From Pleurotus djamor (Eukaryota; Basidiomycota; Agaricomycetes; Agaricales; Pleurotaceae), in the NCBI GenBank assembly GCA_029747585.1, contig JAPEVF010000311.1, positions 1 through 51,933 on the forward strand: a DNA stretch of 51,933 bases, read 5' to 3'. Each line of letters begins with the position of its first letter. Position 1 is the stretch's first letter. Shown in pieces: positions 1 through 10,163 of this stretch. Under the pieces are notes generated by a model, which did no database searches, had not been told where the DNA came from, and worked only from the letters and a program-made list of their open reading frames with translations. The position numbers and the translations under genes are program-made.

Positions 1-907
1 TTAAGCGGGTGCCATAAGGCGAGAAGCTCGTCAACTGAGGCTGAGCAACGAGATCAAGACTTCCTAGCTGCTGACTGTCCTCGAAGAGATCATGTGTCGC
101 GTTTGTGAAAGGGTTTGAACGCAGTCCACTTGCGCGATGTCCACGAGTTCCCATAGGATTGGTATCCGCAAGCCAGACGAGTGTAGTATCTTCAAACCAC
201 GACGAAGAAGGAAACTCCGGAGTAGGGATGGTTAGTACCAAAGACGGTACGCCGGGTGGAAGAGCAGACGAAGACAAGTGGGGTTGTGCCACGTCGTATT
301 GTCCTCGCGGTGTATCAGACAAAGTTTGCTGCTGTCCCAAAACCACAAGGCACTCGATTTTCTCCTATAGAAATGCCATCAGACCAAAAATAGCGTAGAT
401 AGGCCAGCATTACCGTGTCAAAGAGGTCGCTTTGAGTACTCGGTGATTCAACGATGGGCGAAAGCTAGAAGGGACTTCATTGTAAGTACCAAAAGAGAGG
501 TGAAGACCGAACGTTTCACCTGAAGATTGGGGTCAGCAACGTACGTCGATGGGCGGGGCTAAATATAGGTAGACCGATTAAACGAGGCGCAGTTAAGTAG
601 GGAAAACGCCGAACCACGGTCTGCGTCATTCGCCTGACCCTCCCCTTGATCCTTCTCAAGCTTCTTCCATGGCTCACGGGTGGCTTCTCGTTCTAGATTT
701 TGATGGATTACCATGACAAATATGGTAATTGAAATGGCCATAACATACCGTAGGGCAATCCAATACCTTGGTGTACTTATAATTGGAAGTGGACCGGGGA
801 CGACATGGCGATGGAGATGGGGATGGAGGTGCCGAGGCGGCGGTTTTGCGTGGTGTCAAGGTCAACGGCGAAAGTGAAGAATGCCTAGTCAGAATGGAGG
901 TCGCCAT
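1..907 (-). CDS. Hypothetical protein, 3' end off the left edge
   Basis: I do not recognise this protein. The start at 907 has a good context (CCAATGGCG) and opens a 53-codon Ser/Pro-rich exon (907-749) that stops at a clean GTATGT. A 56-nt intron (748-693) ends in CTAG. The last exon visible (364-1) is open for 121 codons to the window edge with no stop, and is preceded by a 49-nt intron (413-365). Splicing between about 690 and 414 is not settled: at least two GT/AG combinations exist and no single one closes every phase. Visible composition is Pro/Ser/Arg-rich at the N terminus and neutral after that, with no signal peptide or membrane segment. The frame of the last exon and the first exon are reasonably sure; the middle and the function are not. 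Confidence 0.4.
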
Positions 908-1542
908 TGGAGACGCGTCTGGTAAAGGGCGATGGTGAGTAGAAAATTCCTGTCGATGGTGCGTGAAAAGGCTTACAAGGCGAATACAATGAATTGCTTC
1001 TCGGAATCCGATAGAGTGGGTCTGGACAAGAAGGCGGTATCGTTATTTCCTAATAGTTGCGTAAGATTTCGGCGGTACATTTTAGTGACGGGGGTTGGAA
1101 ACGAAATATAAACTCACTGGATGAGGCATGATGATCATCTTCACGACGAATTTCAGCATCGAGCGCAACGTAAAACATAACATCGTTCGCAGGGTGTGGT
1201 TCTCAGCGGTTGTATTAAAGTGGCGGGGAAGGTATCGCTATTTGAGCAGGGAAACCAGCCAAGGGCGAGGGTAGGTAGAGCGAAGAACTTTTCAAGCCAT
1301 CCAGGCTCCGCGCTGGGTCAAGGAGTCACTGAGATCAGGGGCGAATCAGGCACGGCCCCTGAATCCGTCGATGGAGCACGCGACGCATAAGCGCCGGTCG
1401 CCTGCTTCTGGCTTCATCCAACTTGACCCCGACTTGACCACAGCAATCAGATTCAAACACTGAGCCGAGGAGATGGTAGGCCTTCGCGCATGGTATCATC
1501 TTCATTGCACATTGAATATCGAAGCTCATACTCAACTTCTAG
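908..1542. other. Intergenic stretch, possible unseen first exon of the F-box gene
   Basis: No convincing gene. It lies between the divergent starts of the minus-strand gene at 907 and the plus-strand F-box gene. A first coding exon of the F-box gene probably lies here, because the next exon opens at an acceptor (CTTCTAG, ending 1542) without its own ATG, but I could not fix it. Confidence 0.4.
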
Positions 1543-3173
1543 CCAGGTGTTTTCACCGACTACGCTGCTCAGGAAGCCATTGATGAACAAATTGCTCAAC
1601 TCGAGACGACCATTCGAAAGCTGAAAGCCCAGAGGAACACGTACAGCGCTGTGTACAAGCTGCCCATTGACATTCTGTCACTCATATTCGTTGAATTCAG
1701 GCGCGAGGATATCTATGCCGAGTACAGTGGTGACTGGGTACATCTACTTTTTGTTTGTCAACTCTGGCGGAGTGTAGCCCTGAAAACACCTTCCTTTTGG
1801 TCGATGATCCGCGTCAGTGGCTTCGATTCCCCCGAAGATAGCATCGAATTGTCCAAAAGGTCACTCTTGCAGGTTGTCTGCAATCTTCAGTCGGCATACC
1901 ACTATGAAGATGAACTCTGGAGTTCGGCGCAAATGATCATGGAGGAAAGTGAACGCTTCGAAGAATTCTCGCTCCGATTCGGCGGCTCATTCGATTGTGA
2001 TTACGCTGAGAAACTCCTCAAAACTGCAGCCCAATCTCGCGCACCTCGTCTGCGCAGTTTGACAATTGAAGCTCAATATGACTCTCCGACCTCTCGCTTA
2101 TCAAGAGGTATCCCTTTCATGGACGTCTCATCACTACGTTGCCTGCGCCTCCGAAATGTCACATTCCCCCATGATATCCCTACCCTGCCGTCGTTGCGGA
2201 CCCTCATCATCGATCATGCTTCGAGAAACCATGGAACGCCGCTGCCTTGGATCATCCAATTCCTCCGTCAGACACCCAATGTCGTTGAAGCCACACTTTC
2301 ATCAACATCCTCCGAGGGCATGGTGCATTCTTCCATCCCGGTGCCTCTACCGCATCTGAAACGCCTCCAAATTGAGGCCTACGATGTCCGAGAGTCCCAG
2401 CTTTTTGACTATCTTGACTCATCGTTACCGCAGCATTTGCAAAGGGAAGCTTCGACCCCCTTGCGAATCAAGCCATCGAAGGCCTCTGCTCCCGACTCAT
2501 CTCTGGGCCGAATGTTGGGTTGTTCAAAACTTTAGTCCTCAAGATGGACAGCTTTATTTATGAATCTAGATTCGGCCTTTCACTGCTGACAGCCGCCAAC
2601 ACCCCCTTACTACAACTAGAGCTGCCCTCAGGGAACGAGGCAATGGACCACCTCCGACTTTGCCAACTCCTCCCATTGAGTCAGGTCACGCATATCATTT
2701 TTGCGAACGGCGACACATCTGGACCATGGGACGTCCTCTTCCCTATGTTGACACACCTAGCGACCATCGAACTCGTATCCCATTGCGACACCGTCTTGCT
2801 CCCCCTCTTGTGCAGCTTGCAGCCCGACGATACGCCCTATAATGCGACACTTAAAGTTTTATCCTACCGGAGGATGTGGTTTGATCACATACCAGCCTTG
2901 GAAGAGATACCGGACGTAGACGCTCTTTCACAAGGCGAGCTCAATATAGTATTGGAGAAAGCGCTGCTGGCCCAGGACGACGATGGATTTCGCCTCGAGG
3001 CGAGCACCTTTGCTTCTACCCTAGCCTTGCTCCAAGGTCGACGCGAAATGGGCGTTCCCATACAGGAAATGGTCATCCAAGACTGCCCGATCACTGAACG
3101 GCAGGTTGAAATCATCGAACGATATGTTGAAGTTTCTTGGGATGGCATCGAATGCATGAACAGGACGGATTGA
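1543..3173 (+). CDS. F-box / leucine-rich-repeat type protein, frame broken near 2425-2455
   Basis: This belongs to the large agaricomycete F-box family, substrate adaptors thought to link targets to an SCF ubiquitin ligase. The N-terminal part has a short coiled segment (DEQIAQLETTIRKLKAQR) followed by an F-box: KLPIDILSLIF, then VCQLWRSVAL and SFWSMI. The rest has weak leucine-rich spacing, as is usual for the family. The frame starting at 1543 ends at 2535, but homologous-looking sequence (for example ISGPNVGLFKTLVLKMD) continues in the next frame, open from about 2418 to the stop at 3173. No intron can explain this, since the overlap has no GT/AG pair of suitable length, so one base appears to be missing between about 2425 and 2455. 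This could be a sequencing error or a real lesion. The true first exon upstream of 1543 was not identified. Identification as F-box type is fairly sure; intactness is not. Confidence 0.65.
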
Positions 3174-3868
3174 TCCCATCGTCTACTCATTTGATTGTGA
3201 TGCCTTCACGCGATCTTGTCAGTAATACTGTATCTTTTCCAACGAGCCAATCTGACATATTGAAATTGGTGCTGAAAAGGCGGCGATTCAATCCATATAT
3301 AACTCGCCCCCGCCCAAACAAATCGAAAATAGGTTACTTTGAACTGAGGCCGAGACACCTCCCCAAGTTCAGGTTCAGTACTTCAGTGGGCATTACACAT
3401 AACGCGCTGGTAGCAATAGCAGCGATGTGCTTCTCTGATGGTCGTCATTGACGCCGGGACCACGATCTTTGTCAATGACCAATTCCCAGTGCGTGACCAC
3501 TTCTACTTATATGAACCTTATACCAAGCGTCGCTGACTGAAGGACCTTTTAGTGAGATTTTAGCACAGACCTCAGTGCAAGCTTGCCTTGATTAGGGGAG
3601 TTTGCGTCAATCGACTGTCCTGCATCACATCGCGACGATATTTTCTTTTTCATCGGCCCAACGTATGTTCTATAACTTCGATCCGAACAACGGTCATATC
3701 ATTGATCATATAGCTAACCGGAGTGGGTCACATAGCTTTCCCGCACGGCATGCCGTCTTCAATGAGTTCTTCGCCCTTTCAAAGCCTGAAAGGAGCTCAA
3801 ATTGCGGACTTCTCCATTCACGGCTGGCGCGATTTCGCCCTTACATCCAGTAAGCATCCGAGAAGGAT
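3174..3868. other. Intergenic, no gene seen
   Basis: Only short, unsupported ORFs (for example 3602-3853) that show no family features and no matching splice pattern. It ends at the TA target duplication of the element that starts at 3871. Confidence 0.4.
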
Positions 3869-3870
3869 TA

Positions 3871-3894
3871 CAGTCGACTCTGAGATAACCCATA
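3871..3894 (+). repeat. Left terminal inverted repeat
   Basis: 24-bp terminal repeat beginning CAGTCGACTCTGAGATAACC and directly preceded by TA at 3869-3870. It pairs with 4423-4446 with a single mismatch. Confidence 0.8.
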
Positions 3895-3900
3895 CCCTTT

Positions 3901-3922
3901 GGTGGAAGCCAAAAAGTATGGG
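3901..3922 (+). repeat. Subterminal 22-bp direct repeat, copy 1
   Basis: Begins GGTGGAAGCCAAAAAGTATG and is repeated exactly and in the same orientation at 4374-4395. A direct subterminal repeat inside an inverted-repeat element could be a transposase binding site or a trace of internal rearrangement. Confidence 0.75.
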
Positions 3923-4373
3923 GTTTCGAAGAGTATGGGGTATCTCAAAGTTCCCACGCCCCTGAGCGCCCTCCTAGAACCCAAAGCCGCGCAGACTGAG
4001 ATAGATTTAACGAAACGCTTCAACCCACTAGTATTCACCTTACAATCTCACAGATAATGCTATTTCTGGACCACATGAAGCGTCAGCATTTGGCGATCGA
4101 GGTGGTTTCCTCCTACAGCGCTATTGCGGAGGTTGCCGAGATGAGCACTACACCTTCATGATCGACCTCGGGATTCATTTTCTATGGCCCATGGATCAAC
4201 TTGCAACTACTCACAGAAGGGGAAATGCTGTTGGGGCCTTTAGGCAAGCTAATTAGACATGGTACGTCTCAAATTTGATCTGAAAGTATGGGTTATGTCC
4301 CTTGACAAGACTATGGATTATGGGGTATGGCAAAGTTATGGGTTTTTTAAGCTTTTCCCCCGCCCACCGAGTC

Positions 4374-4395
4374 GGTGGAAGCCAAAAAGTATGGG
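4374..4395 (+). repeat. Subterminal 22-bp direct repeat, copy 2
   Basis: Exact copy of 3901-3922, close to the right end of the element. The bases just before it (CCACCGAGTCGGTGG) can form a small hairpin. Confidence 0.75.
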
Positions 4396-4422
4396 TTTCC
4401 ACAGGTTATGGGTTTTCACAGC

Positions 4423-4446
4423 TATGGGTTATTTCAGAGTCGACTG
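4423..4446 (-). repeat. Right terminal inverted repeat
   Basis: Reverse-complement partner of 3871-3894 with one substitution (GGTTATTTCAGAGTCGACTG on the plus strand), followed by TA at 4447-4448. Confidence 0.8.
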
Positions 4447-4572
4447 TACATCCATCCGCCGCATCACAATTAATCAACGATGTCATTGTACCCAGCTGAC
4501 CAACCGCGGCCTCCCGGAGGATCGTTTATTTAAAGCTCGAAACTTATCCAAAGTCTGAGCGTTCCTCCAGAA

Positions 4573-6031
4573 ATGTTCTCCTCTGCTACACTCCTCCTGG
4601 GTGCCTTGACTTATGCGCAGCATGCCTTCGCACTCCCTGCTCCTCCTTCAGGAGGCATCACAACGAACTCGTCGAATCCTCCTTATTTCCCACTGAGCAA
4701 TTTTGACTTCCAATCACTGGTGAGTGGGCTTGCGGTGTCACCATCTATTTAGTTCTCATACCCATCTTGCTCGTAGAACTTGGCACTTAACCAAGAGTGG
4801 ATCGAGCTCGACTTGTTCCACCACGGATTGGCTATGTTCTCCGATGACGACTTTGACCAAGCAGGCATAGGCGCTGAGGAGCGTTTCCTCATCCAGCATA
4901 TGGCCGATCAAGAAGTTGAGCATGCGCAAATGCTCACTAATGTCCTCCAAGGTATGTGTCTTCACAGGGGTCTTCTCTCTTGCTGCTCATGATGTTTCTT
5001 TCGAAAGGTCTCGGCGCCAAACAATGCAATTACACTTACGATTTTACAACCGTTCACGAGTTTGTCGATTTCTGTCACAGAGTAATGCCATTACACCAAC
5101 ATTATTCGATATCTGACCAATCTACCCCTCTAGCTTACTCGATGGGGCGAAGCCGGCGTTTATGGTTTCATCGAGCACCTCGACTCTCGTGCAGCTGCGA
5201 CCCTACTGGTACAAAGCATCACTGTCGAAGCTCGCCAGGAGATGGTATTCAGACAGTTGGAAGGGCTGTCTCCGATGCCAGTGAGTCTCACCCTAAACAG
5301 TTGTCTTTGACCTCCTGACTGTTTACTAGGAGTCGTTTTCGACTGGAATAACCCAATCCATGGCATGGTCGCTCCTGTCCCGCTATATCTCTTCTTGCCC
5401 AGCTGAGAACCCTCGAATTGAATGGCCCATCTTCCCGGGTCTGAATGTTTCCGTTGGTTCTCTCACCGTCAGAACCCAAAGCTTTCTTCTGATAAACTTG
5501 CTTTTAGGGCGCCGCTCCCGCATTCGATAATTCAAGTCGCGCCGCTATAACGACCAACCATACTGCTTTCTCAACGCCCGGCCAGAATGTGTCTCTTTCT
5601 TGGGAGATGCCCGGTATGGCCGTCAGCTACAATAATTCATACAACACGACTGGGTCCACTAGACCTCCACTGGTGCGTTTGTTGAATACATCATGAACTC
5701 ATCCTGGCTTACGGATAAGTCCTTTTATCCAGTTTGCCGCATGGATTTCTCAGCTTAACACAACATATACGCCGTTGGAGAATATCAACGGCACGACTGC
5801 CACTACCATCCAGCCTAACGCTACCCTCTTTCCGGGTAGCGTTCAGCAAGTCGTCAACTCAACCATGTAAGCCGTGTCGCCATTCTCTTCGCCGTGAATC
5901 TGATCCTCATCCTGCTGTTTGCCAACAGGTTCATCGTCATCACCGACGCCGACCCTTTTGTGACACCGTACAACCTATCTGCGATGAACGATCATATCAT
6001 TGCGGGTCCAGCCGTTCACATAGCTGGCTAG
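4573..6031 (+). CDS. Rds1-like secreted ferritin-fold protein
   Basis: Protein of 355 residues from eight exons: 4573-4719, 4777-4951, 5008-5081, 5134-5280, 5330-5452, 5508-5672, 5733-5866 and 5929-6031. All introns are 49-62 nt and all phases close. It starts with a signal peptide (MFSSATLLLGALTYAQHAFA). The body is the ferritin-like domain of fungal Rds1-type proteins: NQEWIELDLFHHGLAMF, the helix HMADQEVEHAQML with its E-x-x-H pair, LTRWGEAGVYGFIEHLDSR, and a region rich in N-glycosylation sequons near the C terminus. In fission yeast rds1 is a stress- and nutrient-responsive gene; the biochemical role is unknown, and metal binding is only suggested by the fold. A TATTTAA-like box lies about 45 bp before the ATG. 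The promoter is short because the TIR element ends 126 bp upstream. It converges with the F-box gene, with stop codons 57 bp apart. Confidence 0.88.
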
Positions 6032-6088
6032 CTTGGATAATAGATACAGTTTTGCGTTTCTAAATACCTTCTTTGATAGCCTGGAGAA

Positions 6089-7615
6089 TCAATCGTCCAA
6101 GTCAGAATCTACGGAATCTTCCTCGTCAGAATCTGTGAAGTCACTCTCAAAAAATTCCACGACGGAAAACTGATTGAGTTCGGCCATAACGCGAGGCTGA
6201 GGTTTCTTGGGTCCCATCAAAGTAACCTTGCTTATAGGGTGACCAAGATTCTTGCGCTGCCGAAGTATCCTGATGAGTGCAGGAAACTCCGACTCAGCCT
6301 CGAGCGTCGTAAGGCCAAGGTTTGCGAGTTGTGGATTGGGTATGTTACCATCACGATCGACAGCGGGGTATACGAGGCAGGTCAAAATTTCGAATGGGAT
6401 GTAGGGATCGCATTCAAGAGCGTGAAGATGCGAAAACAGCGGCAGTATATTGGGGATGACCCTGGTGCCGGGTGTTTCATGAAACGAGAGGTCGAGTGTC
6501 TTGATTTTATCCAGAGGAAGCGACGAACAAAGCTCGTAGTATGGAGAGATGGACGCTTCCATGGGGAGGAGTAAACGAAGATGAGGGAGAAGATCGGCGT
6601 TGTCGATAATGTCGTCAACAAAGAGGTCAATATCAGCCTCAAGAGCCAGGTGTAAACTTCTGGCAGCGCAATCTAGCCTAACAGAAAAGTTAGACCACGA
6701 TTGATCCGTGGACGGGTAGCGTAATATTAATCCTTGAAGGATGGAAAGTTGCCTCGACGGTATATGTGGCACTGGCGCAAGCGCTGAGACCAATATGTTA
6801 GTACAGACGGGGATGTCCATATGGTTGAACAGAGTGACCCCTGCGATGTCATCCATGGCCAATGAAAGTTTTCGAAGTCTTGGGAGATGGATACTAGTGG
6901 GTGGGTGGAAGTCCTCTCGAGTTGTTACTGAAACAACCGCTACCTCCAAGGAAGGGGCACCATGGAGTACCTTGATGAACCAGGACATCGGAACGATTGT
7001 GGCGTTGAGTAGAAGCTCGACCAAGGAAGGGAACACAGGGGGGATGTTGTGGGGGAAGTTACCGTTCACGTTCAGCTCCAGACGGCGGAGGGCGGGTGCA
7101 TTTGGCCATTGAAAGGTACTCAAGGCATTCCCCAAGAAAACCCTCCATCGCACGTTGAGCACAAAGCTCTTCAAGATCGGGAGACGTGACAATGTAAGTG
7201 AGATGGATATCATCTCTTCGAGGCTGGTAAACTTGAGCTTGAGAGATTGGATCTGTTGTGATGCAGAGACCAGGAAGTGTGTGACATCGAATGCTGGGGG
7301 GACAAGGTTGAAGTCGCACTCGATGGTCAAGGGTACATCTTTGCATCGCCCGAGCATCATCTCAGCTCGATCAGGGTTTGATAGCGAGATCGTCGACCAC
7401 AAACGAGGAGTTGCAAGTGCAACTTCACGCCAATGAGTGCAGACGTGAGCTACCTTCATCCAAGACTCTGACTTGATCCCCATTTCTGAGTCGGAATGAT
7501 CCTCAAGCCCGATATCCTCTAGATAAATGTCTTCATCTCTTTCTGAAGCTGATTCTTTCACAGCAAAAAAGACTTCCGCGAGCAGCTCGTCTGGAAGTGT
7601 GGATANTTTTTTCAT
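6089..7615 (-). CDS. F-box / leucine-rich-repeat type protein
   Basis: Single long exon of 508 codons. The F-box is near the N terminus (TLPDELLAEVFF), followed by an acidic insert and the second half of the motif (WMKVAHVCTHWREVALATP, LWSTI), then leucine-rich segments. The C-terminal tail is strongly acidic (DSDEEDSVDSDLDD). It resembles the F-box protein at 1543-3173 in layout but not closely in sequence. The fourth codon contains an N at 7606 inside a run of A/T. A second possible start, ATG at 7652 (MSSRQLPLTSR), is in another frame and would join this exon if one base is wrong at the N, so the true N terminus may be 12-13 residues longer. Function as an SCF adaptor is a family inference; the target is unknown. 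Confidence 0.8.
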   Translation of the reverse strand: MKKXSTLPDELLAEVFFAVKESASERDEDIYLEDIGLEDHSDSEMGIKSESWMKVAHVCTHWREVALATPRLWSTISLSNPDRAEMMLGRCKDVPLTIECDFNLVPPAFDVTHFLVSASQQIQSLKLKFTSLEEMISISLTLSRLPILKSFVLNVRWRVFLGNALSTFQWPNAPALRRLELNVNGNFPHNIPPVFPSLVELLLNATIVPMSWFIKVLHGAPSLEVAVVSVTTREDFHPPTSIHLPRLRKLSLAMDDIAGVTLFNHMDIPVCTNILVSALAPVPHIPSRQLSILQGLILRYPSTDQSWSNFSVRLDCAARSLHLALEADIDLFVDDIIDNADLLPHLRLLLPMEASISPYYELCSSLPLDKIKTLDLSFHETPGTRVIPNILPLFSHLHALECDPYIPFEILTCLVYPAVDRDGNIPNPQLANLGLTTLEAESEFPALIRILRQRKNLGHPISKVTLMGPKKPQPRVMAELNQFSVVEFFESDFTDSDEEDSVDSDLDD

Positions 7616-7652
7616 AAGTGCGGCTAGTGAGAGGTAGCTGGCGCGATGACAT

Positions 7653-8014
7653 GGATCTCTGCTCAGGTAAATGTGTCAGTATTTGCAGGGTAAAATAAGT
7701 CAGATTCAAGAGAAACTGACGTGGAATTTGAGGGGAGGTGTCGACCTTCACATCATGGGAGTTTGGGAACTTCGAAGCAAAGTGATAGCGAATTAGGGGC
7801 TCGCTCGTTCCGCGGGTGACTAGTTCTGAGTCCGCGCAATGGACTTGGGCACGGTGGTTTGCAATAAGCGCCGAATTCCGTCCTTCAAACTCTTCTTAAA
7901 CTTTTCAACTTTTCCCTTCGAACTTTCGAATCGTCGAAGCCATCTCGAGGCTCCTCCATAACCACTTGAGCCAGTATTAAGTAAACTGTCTCCCAGGCTC
8001 TCTAGCACAAAGAT
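7653..8014. other. Intergenic between divergent genes
   Basis: Holds the upstream regions of the F-box gene (minus) and of the small predicted gene starting at 8015. No motif stands out. Confidence 0.4.
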
Positions 8015-8429
8015 ATGCCCGAACTCTACGATTGGGCTCCGGAGGCACCATTAAAGCCGCCAGGCCCGAGAAAGTCGACCTCTGTAAGCGGTTCTGGTGC
8101 CTACCATTGTTCCCCAGCCTAATTTTCATGGACCATCCGAAAGTAAAGTCACGTATCAGAGCAACGGATGGAAGCACCCGATGCTTTTACAAGCTACTAG
8201 CTCCCCGAGTCATTTCGTTCCAAGACTCACCGCTCACCGGCACCACCCAAGCTATCGACTGGATCAGTGCCCTACCGCTCGTGCTGGCTATACGATACCC
8301 CGAGGCTACCCATTCTACTATACACCGAAGGTTAGACCTTTTCAATTAGTAATATCATTTACTTGAACAAACCAGGTATAGAACTTGGGTCGAAAGCCTC
8401 ATCTCATTCCGTGGAAGATTCGTCCGTAA
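8015..8429 (+). CDS. Small hypothetical protein, three exons
   Basis: Predicted 109-residue protein from exons 8015-8083, 8118-8330 and 8382-8429; all phases are zero and close on a TAA. It starts MPELYDWAPEAPLKPPGP and ends HLIPWKIRP; it is Pro- and Tyr-rich with no signal peptide or membrane helix. The first intron would be only 34 nt (GTAAGC...CCCCAG), unusually short, so either that splice is wrong or the intron is extreme. An alternative acceptor before the third exon leads to a longer open frame to about 8580. I do not recognise the family. Transcription evidence would decide whether it is real. Confidence 0.35.
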
Positions 8430-8973
8430 TACTTCTACAGAACTCCTTCGTCCACTGGAAGCTAAGTTTACGTCGAAAATGATACATTATCCTCGGTATC
8501 GGCGGAAGAGACAAGTGTACCATGGCGAGGGACATCGTACCCAAGGTGCCCATACTTCCCGTTTTCGTGGCTCGCCGCACTGATTCCTTGCAATATGGGA
8601 TGAATAGGGTGAATATACTCCCTTCTACGACTTACACCCACTGATAATGCTCGTTCTCTATGCTTTGTGAGTCAACAAACTCTGAAAATTTGAGGAGTCG
8701 GTTCCTTGGAACTTCTTTGAGGACGAACACGCCTTTTGAAGTATCCCCGGTCCCAGATAGCTTGCTATGCTATGCTTGACGGATGTCGGCGAGGACAATG
8801 GGGATCAAATAGACAGGCCCTCGGTGCGCTGCATTTGGAGCGGCGATCGCTGAGCAAGTGCCAATATTCCTGCACCGAATAACCCATACATGTGCTAAAT
8901 GTACGTCCATACTTCCGCGCATCCTTTAATAATACAAACTTCGTTATTTCCAACGGTTCTCAAAGAATTCACC
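8430..8973. other. Intergenic, no gene seen
   Basis: No supported coding region. An open frame runs from the previous gene to about 8580 in an alternative splice reading; nothing else is convincing. Confidence 0.35.
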
Positions 8974-9720
8974 ATGTCAAATTCTGCGACAGCATCTCCA
9001 TCGGGATCCGTACACCAAGTTGATCAAGAAGGTCGACATCAAAATCTAAGCAGACGTCAGAGTCGATATCAAACTCAAGGGTCATGTCCAACATTTTGTT
9101 ATGGACAGAAAGACATACAAGAAAATTCAGACGTAACTCAACTCTGGACGGAAGGCACTACTGCCAAGTTACCGATCACTTCCAGGCGCCAGATAATGAT
9201 GTTCGGCCGTCGGGGCAGTCATCTCGTCCAGTGAAAGGCTCTGCGCAAAACTACAAAGTCCTTCAAGCTTCAACGTCGACGGCGCGACTCTGTTTTGCGA
9301 ACTTGATGCCAAGTCGGGGTCTTGGCAAGTGCAATTATGAGTGGCTGATTCTACGCTACCCAAAGAAAGATGAACGTTGAAGAACGAAAATGCGTCGTAT
9401 CCCTCATAGACCCACATGTCTTGACCCATGCTTGACCCGTCGAACAACGCCGATTATCTCCTAAGCCTCAAGGCCTCATGTCCAGGGACATCAGTTGCTC
9501 GCGGCCCGCAGGACGACAGCGCTTTACCCCCACGGAGACTCGAAGTAAGGCTGTCTTCAAACGTCCACCACTCTCCTTCCAGAATATCTCAAGTTTAACG
9601 TTCATTCCCCTCTTTTGGAATGCTTTCTCTGGTTTATCATCCTTATTTGACAACTACGCTTCTCGTTTCCGAAACTCAGCCTCAAACAGCTGTTACATCC
9701 ATCTCAAGTGGACCTGACTC
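8974..9720 (+). pseudogene. Decayed arrestin-like gene
   Basis: Fragments of one plausible protein lie in order but in three different frames. VDIKLKGHVQHFVMDRKTYK (about 9071-9130) resembles the beta-strand start of fungal arrestin-like N domains. It is followed by LWTEGTTAKLP in a second frame, then DHFQAPDNDVRPSGQSSRPV in a third. SFNVDGATLFCELDAKSGSW (about 9261-9330) is back in the first frame, with in-frame stops after it. The frame switches are not at GT/AG pairs, so this looks like an inactivated copy. Arrestin-like proteins normally couple membrane cargo to ubiquitin ligases. The identification rests on pattern memory of this family and is only moderate; that it is broken is clearer. 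Confidence 0.35.
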
Positions 9721-10163
9721 TAACGCTTCTGTCGTTCGCACTGTCAGGACGTAATGCCCTGCGGTCCCTTTCGACCTTTCATCGCGCTTTTTGCGCTCGC
9801 CAATCACCAACGTTCGCCAATTACATTTTGCACACGAATTCGACTCAGTATTGCCTATCCCGGTTTAATCTCTCCATCTATGAATAGGGTCAACCTCTCC
9901 AGTCCATTACTCTACAAATCTGATGGTAAGTACAAGTCTTCTCTCGCTCGCCATCTAGTCCAACTTCCTACATAAGTATTAGCTAGCAACTTACTTTGGA
10001 CATCTTCTAATCTCGCTTCCCGAGTATTCCATATTCCACGAACCTCATGACAAGGTACGGTTGTCCTCGGAGTATTCTACCGACCAAGCTGATGAGCCTT
10101 CATAAATCCCAGTAAACCCTCCTTCCCAAGTCCTCAGGTGTCCTCTTCCCCCCTCCCAACATC
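9721..10163. other. Intergenic upstream of the transporter
   Basis: No coding region recognised; probable promoter and leader of the transporter starting at 10164. The bases just before the ATG are C-rich and pyrimidine-rich. Confidence 0.4.

Larger units (their letters stand above)
3871..4446. mobile_element. Non-autonomous TIR element (MITE-like) with TA target duplication
   Basis: The two ends are inverted copies. The left end reads CAGTCGACTCTGAGATAACC and the right end, read on the other strand, differs by one base (CAGTCGACTCTGAAATAACC); the match runs 24 bases. Both outer ends abut a TA (3869-3870 and 4447-4448), the target duplication expected for Tc1/mariner/pogo-type elements. The 576-bp interior has no transposase-like ORF, so it would be non-autonomous. 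The interior is full of TATGGG-type motifs and carries a 22-bp direct repeat near each end. The right end lies 126 bp before the ATG of the Rds1-like gene. No second copy is visible in this window. The boundaries are read directly; the superfamily is inferred from the TA and the CAG ends. Confidence 0.75.
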
